Positions 8,875 through 17,295 of a stretch of DNA of 64,000 nucleotides are shown piece after piece; position 1 is the stretch's first letter, and each line of letters starts with the position of its first letter. Source of the DNA: Streptomonospora nanhaiensis (lineage in GTDB: Bacteria; Actinomycetota; Actinomycetes; Streptosporangiales; Streptosporangiaceae); NCBI RefSeq assembly GCF_026642255.1, contig NZ_CP113264.1:5580001-5644000 (forward strand), read 5' to 3'. The notes under the pieces are model-generated. The model was not told where the DNA came from and did no database searches. It saw nothing but the letters and a program-made list of their open reading frames with translations. A program made the translations under genes and the position numbers.

Positions 8875-10185
8875 ATGCCGAGCACCGCCGCCACCGCACC
8901 GCCCCGCCGCCCGTGGACCCTGCGCGCCAGGCGCCCGCCCTCCCCTGCGGGGACCCCGGTGCGCGCGGACCCCGGGCCCTCCACCGCCGCGTCCCCCCGC
9001 CACCCCTTCGGCTGGCTGGACGGCGCCGCCCGGATCCGCGCGGCCGCCGGGCTGTCCCGGCGCACCGCCCCCAGGGCCGCCGACGACGGCCTCCTGGACC
9101 TGGCGGGCAACGACTACCTGGGCCTGCTCCGCCACCCCGACGTGGTCGGCGCGGCGGCCGACGCGGCCCGTGCGTGGGGCGCGGGCGCCGGGGGCTCGCG
9201 CCTGGTCTCCGGCGACACCGACCTCCACCAGGAGCTGGAGCGCGAGCTCGCCGCCTTCTACGGCACGGAGTCCGCCCTCGTTTTCTCCTCCGGGTACGCG
9301 GCGAACCTGGCGATGGTCACCGCTCTGGCCTCACGCGACGGCGGCGACGCGCCCCTGCTGGTGTGCGACCGGCACAACCACGCCTCCCTCATCGACGCGA
9401 CGCGGCTGGCGAAGGCCTCCGGAGCGCGGGTCGCCGTCTTCGACCACGCCGACCCGGACCGTGCGGCGGAGGCTCTCGCCCCGGCGCGGGGCCGTGCGCT
9501 GGTGCTGAGCGACGCCGTGTTCTCGGTGGACGGCGACCTCGCCGACGCGGCGGCGCTCGCCCGGACGGCGCGCCGGCACGGCGCGGCACTCCTGCTGGAC
9601 GACGCGCACGGACTGGGCGTGGTGGGGCCGGGCGGCCGGGGGACGCCGACCGCCGCCGGCCTGCGGGGCGCGGACGACGTGGTGGTGTCGGTGACCCTGT
9701 CCAAGTCCCTCGGCGCGCAGGGTGGTGCGGTCCTCGGACCGCGGCGCGTGGTCCGGCACCTGGTCGAGACCGCCCGCACCTTCCTCTTCGACACCGGTCT
9801 CGCCCCGGCCTCGGCGGGAGCGGCGCTGGCGGCCCTGCGCGTGCTGGTCGCGGAGCCGGGGCGTGCCGCCGCGGTCCGGGACCGGGCCCGGCGGCTGTCC
9901 GAGGGGCTGCGCGAGCGCGGCCTGGACGCGAGCCGTCCCGACGCCGCCGTGGTCTCGGTCGGGGCGCCCTCGCCCGAGGCCGCGGTGGCGTGGCGGGCCG
10001 CGTGCCTCGCCGAGGGGGTGCGGGTGGGGTGCTTCCGCCCGCCGTCGGTCCCCGACGGCAGGTCCAGACTGCGGCTGACCGCCCGCGCGACACTCGGTGA
10101 CGGCGACCTCGACCGTGTGCTGGCCGTCGTCGGTTCGACCCGCCCCCCGGTACCCTTGCGGAGGGAATCAGGAGCCGTCCGGTAG
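8875..10185 (+). CDS. bioF: 8-amino-7-oxononanoate synthase
   Basis: A 436-residue PLP enzyme of the alpha-oxoamine synthase family that joins a pimeloyl thioester and alanine in the first committed step of biotin ring assembly. LAGNDYLGLLRHP, GAGAGGSRLVSGD and LLLDDAHGLGVVG are the classic motifs. The PLP lysine lies in TLSKSLGAQGG. I chose the ATG at 8875 because GAGGAG lies nine bases upstream; a GTG at 8836 is open but lacks such a site. The first 45 residues are a Pro/Ala/Arg-rich extension beyond the usual BioF start. The SGNH esterase gene begins 19 bases after the stop. Confidence 0.94.
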   Translation: MPSTAATAPPRRPWTLRARRPPSPAGTPVRADPGPSTAASPRHPFGWLDGAARIRAAAGLSRRTAPRAADDGLLDLAGNDYLGLLRHPDVVGAAADAARAWGAGAGGSRLVSGDTDLHQELERELAAFYGTESALVFSSGYAANLAMVTALASRDGGDAPLLVCDRHNHASLIDATRLAKASGARVAVFDHADPDRAAEALAPARGRALVLSDAVFSVDGDLADAAALARTARRHGAALLLDDAHGLGVVGPGGRGTPTAAGLRGADDVVVSVTLSKSLGAQGGAVLGPRRVVRHLVETARTFLFDTGLAPASAGAALAALRVLVAEPGRAAAVRDRARRLSEGLRERGLDASRPDAAVVSVGAPSPEAAVAWRAACLAEGVRVGCFRPPSVPDGRSRLRLTARATLGDGDLDRVLAVVGSTRPPVPLRRESGAVR

Positions 10186-10204
10186 GCGGGAGGCGGTATC
10201 GGCA

Positions 10205-11542
10205 GTGGCAGCACGTGGTGAAGACCCGCAGACGCCGGAACCTGTGCCCGACGACCCCTCCGCCGTCGAGGGGACCGGCTCCCCGAAGAGCCCGGCCCCC
10301 CGGGACGGCGGCCCCTCCGGCGGACCCGGCGGCGCTTCCCCGGGCGCGGGCGGCGGGGGCCCTTCGGGGCCGCGCGCACGGCGGCGCGGGGCCCGCGCCG
10401 CGGTCGCCGTCTCCCTCGTGCTCGTCCTCGCCCTGGTCGTCACCCTCACCGTGCCCGCCACGCGCGAGGGGCTGATGGAGCTCTGGTGCGACGCCACCGG
10501 CGGCGTGTGCCCCGGGGAGGAGCTCCCCCCGATCACCGAGGACGAGGAGTCCGACTGGCGGGTCCGGATGGAACCGGAGGAAGCCGCGCTCTGGGGCAAC
10601 TACGTGGCCCTGGGCGACTCCTACTCCTCGGGGGACGGCGCGGGCGACTACGACCCGGCCACCGCCGAGCCGGGCGGCTGCTGGCGCTCCGAGAACGCCT
10701 ACCCCAAGGTCATCGGTGAGGAGTTCGACTTCTCGGGCTCGCTGGCCTTCTACGCGTGCAGCACCCACAAGGGCGAGGACATGCTCGGCCAGATCGGCAC
10801 GCCCGAGTCCCAGATCGAGCGGGTCACCGAGAACACGTCCCTGGTCACCCTCGGCATCGGCGGCAACGACCTGGGGTTCACCCCCGTCCTGCGCACCTGC
10901 ATCGTGCGGATGCCGCTGCTGGAGAGCAGCGTCTGCGTCGAGCAGGAGGAGGACCTGGAGCGCCGGATGGACGCGTTCGAGGAGACCCTCGCCGAGGTGC
11001 TCGGCGAGATCCGCGACCGCGCGCCCGACGCCCGCGTGCTCGTGCTGGGGTACCCCCGGCTGTTCCCCGAGGAGCCGCCGGGCATGTACTACACGCTGAC
11101 CGTGAGCGACCAGGTCTGGTTGAACTCCCTGGCCCAGCGCTTCAACGAGCGCATCCGCGACGGCGTCTACGAGGTGGACGGCGAGGTGTACGGCGGTCGC
11201 CGCACCGGCAGCGTCGAGTACGTGAACACCTTCTCCGCCCTCAACGGGTACGAGGTGAGCGCGGAGGAGTCCTGGTTGAACGGCATCGTGCTCGGCCAGC
11301 TGGGCGAGGGCCTGCGCGTGGACCGGGCCAGCTTCCACCCCACCGCCCAGGGCCAGATGTCCATCGCCGAACGCGTGCGCCTCCAGATCCTGGAAGGGCC
11401 CGAACGCACCCTGTACGTGTCCCGGGAGACCCTGGAGGACGTCGACCCGGAACAGCTGATGTCGGAGCTGGGCGGCCCCCTGGACCCGGTCCGCGCCCCG
11501 GAGCCCTCCGGGTCGCCGGCCAACGAGGCCGACGCGCCCTAA
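10205..11542 (+). CDS. Membrane-anchored SGNH (GDSL) hydrolase
   Basis: A 445-residue protein with a disordered Pro/Gly/Ser-rich cytoplasmic N-terminus (about 1-60), one membrane helix (about 65-85) and an extracellular SGNH domain. Block I is ALGDSYSSGDGA (nucleophile Ser), block III is GIGGNDLG and block V is FHPTAQGQ with the catalytic His. Several cysteines suggest disulfides, as in streptomycete secreted lipases of this family. It probably hydrolyses esters of lipids or surface polymers. The start is a GTG behind GGGAGG. The gene follows bioF after only 19 bases and is likely co-transcribed. Its extracellular location argues against a role as pimeloyl-ACP esterase. Confidence 0.85.
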   Translation: MAARGEDPQTPEPVPDDPSAVEGTGSPKSPAPRDGGPSGGPGGASPGAGGGGPSGPRARRRGARAAVAVSLVLVLALVVTLTVPATREGLMELWCDATGGVCPGEELPPITEDEESDWRVRMEPEEAALWGNYVALGDSYSSGDGAGDYDPATAEPGGCWRSENAYPKVIGEEFDFSGSLAFYACSTHKGEDMLGQIGTPESQIERVTENTSLVTLGIGGNDLGFTPVLRTCIVRMPLLESSVCVEQEEDLERRMDAFEETLAEVLGEIRDRAPDARVLVLGYPRLFPEEPPGMYYTLTVSDQVWLNSLAQRFNERIRDGVYEVDGEVYGGRRTGSVEYVNTFSALNGYEVSAEESWLNGIVLGQLGEGLRVDRASFHPTAQGQMSIAERVRLQILEGPERTLYVSRETLEDVDPEQLMSELGGPLDPVRAPEPSGSPANEADAP

Positions 11543-11679
11543 ACGTGTTCCGCGGAACATTCCGGGCACGCGGGAGGCGGGAGGCCCGCCGACGGCGGGG
11601 TGGGACCGGTGGTGCAGCCATCCGGTGAACGCCTCCCTCCCCTCGGCCTCGGACCGGCAGGTGGCGTAGGCCCGCGCGG

Positions 11680-11720
11680 CGGCCGGAGGGGCCCCGTCAC
11701 AGCGGAGCCCCCTCCGGCCG
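11680..11720. terminator. Terminator hairpin between convergent SGNH hydrolase and rocD
   Basis: Arms 11680-11691 and 11709-11720 form a perfect 12-bp stem (CGGCCGGAGGGG and its complement) around a 17-base loop. It lies between two convergent genes and is likely bidirectional. Confidence 0.7.
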
Positions 11721-11725
11721 GTCCG

Positions 11726-13000
11726 CTACCGCTCAGCCCTGAGTTCCTCCAGGACCTCGCCGAACCGGTCCAGACCCCAGTTGAGGTCCTCCTCGCTGAT
11801 CACGAGGGGCGGCGACATGCGCACCGTGGAACCGTGGGTGTCCTTGACCAGGACGCCGTGCTCGGCGAGGCGCCTGCACAGCTCCTTGCCGGAGGCGAGT
11901 CGCGGGTCGACGTCGATGCCCGCCCACAGGCCGATGCTGCGCGTGGACACCACCCCGTTGCCGACGAACTCCTTCAGGCGGCGCTTGAGCACCTCGCCGA
12001 GGCGGCGCGTGTTGTCCAGGTAGGGCCCCTCGGTGAGCATCCGGACGACCGTGGACCCCACCGCGCCGGCCATCGGGTTGCCGCCGAACGTGCTCCCGTG
12101 CTGGCCCGGCTGGATCACGCCGAGCACGTCCTCGTCGGCGACCATCGCCGACACGGGCAGGATGCCTCCGCCCAGCGCCTTGCCGAACAGGTAGGCGTCG
12201 GGGACCACCCCGCTGTGCTCGCAGGCGCGGACGGTGCCGGTGCGGCCGAGACCGGACTGCACCTCGTCAGCGATGAACAGCACCCGGTTGGCGTCGCAGA
12301 TCTCCCGCACCCGGGGCAGGTAGTCCGCAGGGGGCACGATCACGCCCGCCTCGCCCTGGACCGGCTCGATGAGGACCGCCGCCGTGGTGTCGTCGACGGC
12401 CTCCTCCACGGCCGCGGCGTCGCCGTACGGCACCGACCGGAAGCCCGGGGTGTAGGGGCCGAAGCCCGTCCTGGCCTCCGGGTCGGACGAGAACGAGATG
12501 ACCGTGGTGGTGCGGCCGTGGAAGTTGGCCCCCGCCACGACGATGGTCGCCCGGTTCTCCGGGATGCCCTTGACCTCGTAGCCCCACTTGCGGGCCACCT
12601 TGATGCCGGTCTCCACCGCCTCGGCGCCGGTGTTCATCGGCAGGACCTTCTCCTTGCCGACCATGTCGGCGAGGGCGCTCACCCAGGGTCCGAACTGGTC
12701 GTTGTAGAAGGCGCGGCTGGTGAGCGTGACCCGGTCCAGCTGCCGGTGCGCCGCCGCCAGCAGGTCGGGGTTGTGGTGGCCGAAGTTCATGGCCGAGTAT
12801 CCGGCCAGGCAGTCCAGGTACTTCCTTCCCTCGACGTCCGTGACCCAGGCTCCGCGGCCCTCGGCGATCACGACGGGAAGGGGTGAGTAGTTGTGCGCGG
12901 ATCGCGCCTGTGCCAGCGCGATGTGCTCGGCGCTGGAGAATCCCTGTCCGCCGGGGTTTCCGGCGGAGTCCTGCTGGCCCAGATTCTGGGTGTTGTCCAT
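11726..13000 (-). CDS. rocD: Ornithine--oxo-acid aminotransferase
   Basis: A 424-residue class III aminotransferase that moves the delta-amino group of ornithine to 2-oxoglutarate, giving glutamate semialdehyde in arginine and ornithine breakdown. It shows SAMNFGHHNP, MNTGAEAVETGIKVARKWGY (which separates RocD from ArgD), FIADEVQSGLGRTG and the PLP lysine in LFGKALGGG. Length and ends match the family. The first 25 residues are polar and variable. No arginase or pyrroline-carboxylate dehydrogenase gene is adjacent. The divergent neighbour is an acyl-CoA ligase. Confidence 0.95.
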   Translation of the reverse strand: MDNTQNLGQQDSAGNPGGQGFSSAEHIALAQARSAHNYSPLPVVIAEGRGAWVTDVEGRKYLDCLAGYSAMNFGHHNPDLLAAAHRQLDRVTLTSRAFYNDQFGPWVSALADMVGKEKVLPMNTGAEAVETGIKVARKWGYEVKGIPENRATIVVAGANFHGRTTTVISFSSDPEARTGFGPYTPGFRSVPYGDAAAVEEAVDDTTAAVLIEPVQGEAGVIVPPADYLPRVREICDANRVLFIADEVQSGLGRTGTVRACEHSGVVPDAYLFGKALGGGILPVSAMVADEDVLGVIQPGQHGSTFGGNPMAGAVGSTVVRMLTEGPYLDNTRRLGEVLKRRLKEFVGNGVVSTRSIGLWAGIDVDPRLASGKELCRRLAEHGVLVKDTHGSTVRMSPPLVISEEDLNWGLDRFGEVLEELRAER

Positions 13001-13358
13001 CTAGCCGCTCCGATCACCATTGACCGATGTCAGACAGTAGATACCCACCGGACGGCCCTGTAGAGCCCTCCGGCGGAGGTCCCCACGAGTTGAGCAGATG
13101 ATCCGGCGGGCCCACAAGGGGTGAGGCGTATCACAGATCGCCACCGGGGCCCGGAACCCGTGCGGGAGGCCCCCTCCCGACCCCCTGAGCGGCCCCCCTC
13201 TCATCCGTGGTGACCTGGTACGACACCCTGGGTGACGCGCTCCACAGCCCCGACGGCGATCGGCTCCTCCCCCGAGGGGTACCGTCGCACCAACGAGCCA
13301 CAGTGCCGCCGCGAGCCCCTCCGCCGTGGACGGCCCGTCGACCGATGGGAGGTCGGGC
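13001..13358. other. Divergent intergenic region rocD / acyl-CoA ligase
   Basis: A 358-base region with no convincing gene. It carries the promoters of the two divergent genes. The part near 13020-13050, beside rocD, is less GC-rich than the rest. I see no recognisable operator. Confidence 0.35.
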
Positions 13359-15047
13359 GTGCCCACCTCAGTGCCCCCGGTGTCCGCGGACGCCCCGTTC
13401 TCCCTCGCGGCGCTGCTCGCCGCGGTCACCGACGCCGTCCCCGACCGGACGGCCCTGGTCGCCGGGCCCCGGCGCCTCACGTACCGGGCCCTGCACGACC
13501 GCTCCGTCCGCCTCGCCCGCCACCTGGTCGGCGCGGGCGTGGGCCGCGGCGAGCACGTCGCGATCCTGGCCTTCAACCGCGCCGAGTGGATGGAGTCCTT
13601 CCTCGGCGTTCTGCGCGCGGGAGCGGTCCCGGTCAACGTCAACTACCGCTACGTCGCGGGCGAGCTGCGGCACGTCCTGGCCGACTCGCACGCGGTCGCG
13701 CTGATCGCGGAGGACTCCCTGGCGTCCACGGTCGAGGCCGTGCTCCCGGACCTCCCCCGGCTCCGCCACGTGGTGCTCGTCTCCGACGGCTCCGTGCGCG
13801 GCGCCGAGGGGGTCGGCTACGAGGAGGCGCTGGCCGCCGCGCCGGAGGGCGCGGCCCTTCCTCCGACCAGCGGCGAGGACCACTACCTGCTCTACACCGG
13901 GGGCACCACCGGCTACCCCAAGGGGGTGCTGTGGCGGCAGGCCGACATCTTCCGCGCCGCCCTGGAGCGGCGCTCCCCCGGCGCCCCCCGGGCCCGGACC
14001 CTGGACGACGTGGCCGGGCGCGCCGCCCGGTGCTTCCCCCAGCGCATGCTGGTGCTCGGCCCGCTCATGCACGCCGCCGGGCAGTGGAACGCCCTGAGCA
14101 TGCTGCTGTGCGGCAAGCAGGTGGTGCTGTCCACCGACCGCAGCTTCCGGCCCGACCGGGTGCTGGAGACGGCGCACCGGGAGGGCGTGCACACGGTCCA
14201 GCTGGTGGGCGACGCCATGGCCCGCCCGCTGGCCCGGCACCTGCTCACCGAACCCGGCCTGTGCCCGGACCTGACCGCCGTCCGCTCCGGCGGCACACCG
14301 CTCACCCCGCAGGTGCGCGGCCTGTGGCGCGCCTGGCGCGAGGACGTCGCCCTGGCCGACTCCTACGGGGGGTCGGAGACGGGCGTGTGCGGTTCGGCGA
14401 CCGCCGCGGAGGGGAGCGGCGGACCGGACGGCTCCGTGTCCCTGGAGGGGGCCGCCGACGCCCGCAGCTTCACGATGGGCGGCAGCATCGCGGTGCTGGA
14501 CCAGGCGCTGCGCCCGCTCCCGCCGGGCTCGCCCGAGGTCGGCCGGATCGCGCGCACCGGCCGGATCCCGCTCGGCTACTACAACGACCCCATCACGACG
14601 GCCCGCACCTTCCCCACCGACGCCGACGGGCGCCGCTGGGCCCTGTCCGGCGACTTCGGGACGCGGGCCGGGGACGGGTCGATCGTCCTCCTGGGGCGCG
14701 GGAGCGCCGTCATCAACACCGCCGGGGAGAAGGTGTACCCGGAGGAGGTGGAGGCCGCCCTGAAGGCGCACCCCTCGGTGGAGGACGCGATCGTGGTGCC
14801 CGCCTCGGACGAGCGGCTCGGCCAGAGGGTGACGGCCCTGGTCTCCCTCGCCGCGGGGGCCCGCCTGGAGGAGGCCGCCCTGCTGGACCACTGCCGCGTG
14901 CGCCTGGCGGGGTTCAAGGTCCCGAGGACCGTCCACTTCGTGGACCGGGTGCGGCGCACGGCCGTCGGTAAACAGGACTACCGGTGGGCGGCGTCGGTGG
15001 CCCGGGACGAGGGCGGGGTCCCGCGTCCGAGCCCGCTGCGGTACTGA
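13359..15047 (+). CDS. Acyl-CoA synthetase (AMP-forming, fatty-acid type)
   Basis: A 562-residue ANL-superfamily adenylating enzyme that activates a carboxylic acid to its CoA thioester via an acyl-AMP. The P-loop-like motif is YTGGTTGYPKGV near residue 180. SYGGSETG is motif A5, and LSGDFGTR with LLGRGSAVINTAGEKVYPEEVE forms the hinge. The catalytic C-terminal lysine is in TAVGKQDY. The overall pattern resembles long-chain ligases of the mycobacterial FadD3/FadD19 type, but the substrate cannot be fixed. I chose the GTG at 13359 because GGAGGT sits five bases before it. Confidence 0.9.
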   Translation: MPTSVPPVSADAPFSLAALLAAVTDAVPDRTALVAGPRRLTYRALHDRSVRLARHLVGAGVGRGEHVAILAFNRAEWMESFLGVLRAGAVPVNVNYRYVAGELRHVLADSHAVALIAEDSLASTVEAVLPDLPRLRHVVLVSDGSVRGAEGVGYEEALAAAPEGAALPPTSGEDHYLLYTGGTTGYPKGVLWRQADIFRAALERRSPGAPRARTLDDVAGRAARCFPQRMLVLGPLMHAAGQWNALSMLLCGKQVVLSTDRSFRPDRVLETAHREGVHTVQLVGDAMARPLARHLLTEPGLCPDLTAVRSGGTPLTPQVRGLWRAWREDVALADSYGGSETGVCGSATAAEGSGGPDGSVSLEGAADARSFTMGGSIAVLDQALRPLPPGSPEVGRIARTGRIPLGYYNDPITTARTFPTDADGRRWALSGDFGTRAGDGSIVLLGRGSAVINTAGEKVYPEEVEAALKAHPSVEDAIVVPASDERLGQRVTALVSLAAGARLEEAALLDHCRVRLAGFKVPRTVHFVDRVRRTAVGKQDYRWAASVARDEGGVPRPSPLRY

Positions 15048-15458
15048 CGGCCGCGGTCCGCGGAACCGCCCGGCGCGGGGGCGGGGGCGGCGGCCGGCCT
15101 GTGGAGGACCACACCCTGTCACTGAGACGAAGCACAGTTTTCGGATGCTATCCGGCGACCCTGCCACAGGGCCGAAAATTACGTCATTCCAGGACAAAGG
15201 CCACGTAAGGGTTCTGCCAGGCCTCGCTTTGGCGGCTCCAGACGGGGTGCGGTCGTCCACAACTCTCCTCAGCGCCTGCCCACAGCGGCCTCCGCCCCTT
15301 GTACCTTAGATCCCGACGGCCGCGATCTCCGGCCGATTCGGACAGTCTCCTTTTCGCCTCATCCCCACCCGTCGCACATTCGCGTGCGCGGGCGAGACCC
15401 TTAGGACGGAGGAAGGCGCACCTCTCCCGGACTCCCCGGGTAGCGTCCAACCACCCAG
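15048..15458. other. Intergenic region before the DUF368-DedA operon
   Basis: This 411-base gap holds no convincing gene. The second half (15180-15330) is less GC-rich, and TACCTTAGAT near 15301 could be a -10 region for the downstream operon. The matching -35 is unclear. Confidence 0.35.
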
Positions 15459-16409
15459 ATGGCCAATTCCGCAGGCTCCTACCTCCTCGACGCGGTGCGC
15501 GGCGGCGCCGTGGGCGCCTCCGAAGCCCTTCCGGGCATCAGCGGCGGGACCGTCGCCCTCATCGTCGGCCTCTACGACAAGCTCATCGGCGGCGCGGGCC
15601 ACATGGTCAGCGGGATCAAGCGGTACGTCACGGACGTCCCGCGCGGGCGCGGCAGGGCCCGCGCGCAGGAGCAGTTCCGACAGGTGGACTGGAGCGTCCT
15701 GGTTCCCGCGCTGGTCGGCATGGCCGTGTTCCTGGTCCTGGCCGCCCTCCTCCTGGCGCCGCTCGTCGACGCCTACACCCGGTACGCCTACGCCCTGTTC
15801 TTCGGCCTCGTCCTGGCGTGCCTGTGGATCCCCTACTCCGGGGCGGGCCGCCCCTGGAGGGCCGGGCACTACGCCGTGGCACTGGTGTTCGCCGTGGCCG
15901 CCTTCGTGCTCACCGGGCTGCCGGGCGCCAACCTGCCGACCCACCCGGCGGTCGTCTTCCTCGCCGCCGCGGTGGCCGTCTGCGCGCTCGTCCTGCCGGG
16001 GCTGTCCGGCTCCTTCATCCTGCTCACACTCGGGCTCTACGAGCCGACGATCAGCGCGGTCGGCGACCTGGACATCGCCTACCTGGCCGTCTTCGCCCTG
16101 GGCATGCTCACCGGCCTGTCCCTGTTCGTGAAGCTGCTCCAGCACCTCCTGGAGAACTTCCACCACATGACCCTCGTTGTACTCACCGGCCTCATGGCCG
16201 GTTCGCTGCGCGCCCTGTGGCCGTGGCAGACCGAGTCCCGCGAGGTCGTCACCCCCACCGACGTCCCTGTGACAGTCGTCTTCATCGTCGCCGGTTTCGT
16301 GATCGTGACCGCGGCCATCGTCTGGGAGCGCCGCAAGCGCTCCCGGGCCGAGGCCGCCCGCGTCGCGGCCGGTGTCCGACCGGAAAGAACGGAAAGCCAC
16401 TTCTCATGA
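15459..16409 (+). CDS. DUF368 membrane protein, undecaprenyl-phosphate translocase family (PopT-like)
   Basis: A 316-residue protein with about eight to nine membrane helices. It has the DUF368 hallmarks: an N-terminal GGAVGASEALPGISGGT and a second, related repeat LPGLSGSFILLTLGLY. These re-entrant glycine/proline loops are the family signature. DUF368 proteins were recently identified as C55-P (undecaprenyl phosphate) translocases that return the lipid carrier to the cytoplasmic face after wall-polymer export. The inference here rests on family membership. The stop codon overlaps the DedA start in ATGA, so the two products are translationally coupled. Confidence 0.85.
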   Translation: MANSAGSYLLDAVRGGAVGASEALPGISGGTVALIVGLYDKLIGGAGHMVSGIKRYVTDVPRGRGRARAQEQFRQVDWSVLVPALVGMAVFLVLAALLLAPLVDAYTRYAYALFFGLVLACLWIPYSGAGRPWRAGHYAVALVFAVAAFVLTGLPGANLPTHPAVVFLAAAVAVCALVLPGLSGSFILLTLGLYEPTISAVGDLDIAYLAVFALGMLTGLSLFVKLLQHLLENFHHMTLVVLTGLMAGSLRALWPWQTESREVVTPTDVPVTVVFIVAGFVIVTAAIVWERRKRSRAEAARVAAGVRPERTESHFS

Positions 16410-17104
16410 CAGCGAATCTGTGGACGGCGTCGAACCTGGCGATGGAAGGCGAGGTCGTCCACGAGTACGAGGGCTTCATCGGCTGGGTGCTGAGCCTGAT
16501 GACGACCCTGGGCGAGCCCGGCGTCGGCGTGGCCCTGTTCATCGAGACCTTCTTCCCCCCGATGCCGAGCGAGGCGGTCCTGCCCGGTGCGGGCTTCCTC
16601 GCCTACGACGGGCACATGAACGTCTGGCTCGCCATCCTGTGGGCCACGATCGGCTGCCTGGTCGGCGCCTGGGGCTTCTACGCGATCGGCGCCCTGCTGG
16701 GCCGGGACCGCACCAAGTGGCTGGTGGAGAAGACCCCCCTGCTCGAGGTCGAGGACTTCTACAAGGCCGAGCGCTTCTTCGCCCGCTTCGGCGGCCTCGC
16801 CGTGCTCCTGGGCCGGTGCGTGCCGCTGGTGCGCAGCTTCATCTCGGTCCCCGCCGGCATCGAGCGGATGCCCATCCTCAAGTTCTCCGTGTACACCGTG
16901 ATCGGCTCCGCCGTCTGGAACTCGATCTGGATCGGACTCGGCTACGCCTTCGGCCCGGCCATCAAGCCGATCCTGGTGCAGTGGAGCGGCCTCATCAGCA
17001 ACATCGTGCTGGTCGTCATCGCCCTGCTGTTCCTGTGGTTCGTCATCGTCCGCGTCCGCAAGCTGCTCAAGGCCCGGTCCGCGGACAACGCCCCCACCCT
17101 CTGA
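16406..17104 (+). CDS. DedA-family membrane protein (UptA-like)
   Basis: A 232-residue integral membrane protein with a central SNARE-associated/DedA domain. FIETFFPPMPSEAVLPGAG carries the conserved acidic re-entrant loop. GRCVPLVRSFISVPAG carries the conserved arginines needed in other DedA transporters. The DedA superfamily includes UptA, an undecaprenyl-phosphate translocase, and also proteins tied to drug resistance and membrane potential. It overlaps the DUF368 gene by four bases (ATGA). Being coupled to a second C55-P translocase family, it most likely works in lipid-carrier recycling for peptidoglycan and related polymers. Confidence 0.85.
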   Translation: MTANLWTASNLAMEGEVVHEYEGFIGWVLSLMTTLGEPGVGVALFIETFFPPMPSEAVLPGAGFLAYDGHMNVWLAILWATIGCLVGAWGFYAIGALLGRDRTKWLVEKTPLLEVEDFYKAERFFARFGGLAVLLGRCVPLVRSFISVPAGIERMPILKFSVYTVIGSAVWNSIWIGLGYAFGPAIKPILVQWSGLISNIVLVVIALLFLWFVIVRVRKLLKARSADNAPTL

Positions 17105-17188
17105 ACGGCGCCGGCAGCCGTACGGGCCCCTCGGGCCCGCGCGTCCGGAACACATACGCCGACCCCCTCGGGTCGGCCGCACACTGAG

Positions 17189-17213
17189 CGGGGCCGCCCA
17201 CGCGGCGGCCCCG
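17189..17213 (+). terminator. Hairpin after the DUF368-DedA operon
   Basis: Arms 17189-17198 and 17204-17213 form a perfect 10-bp GC stem with a 5-base loop. It lies 85 bases after the DedA stop and directly before the TPP riboswitch, so it may end the upstream operon or form part of the thiD leader. Confidence 0.5.
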
Positions 17214-17295
17214 ACGGCGCGGGGTGCCGGTGAGTCCACCGGCTGAGAGCACACCCGTCGAACCTGCCCTAGTTCGTACTAGCGAAGGAACGCCC
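17214..17295 (+). ncRNA. TPP riboswitch (THI element)
   Basis: The leader of thiD contains the conserved blocks of the thiamine-pyrophosphate aptamer in the right order: GGGGTGCC, CGGCTGAGAG, ACACCCGTCGAACCTG, a short CTAGTTCGTACTAG stem and GCGAAGGAA. The distal AAGGAA is also the ribosome binding site of thiD, five bases from its ATG. Ligand binding should therefore hide the site and block translation, as is usual in actinobacteria. Ends are approximate. Confidence 0.92.
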
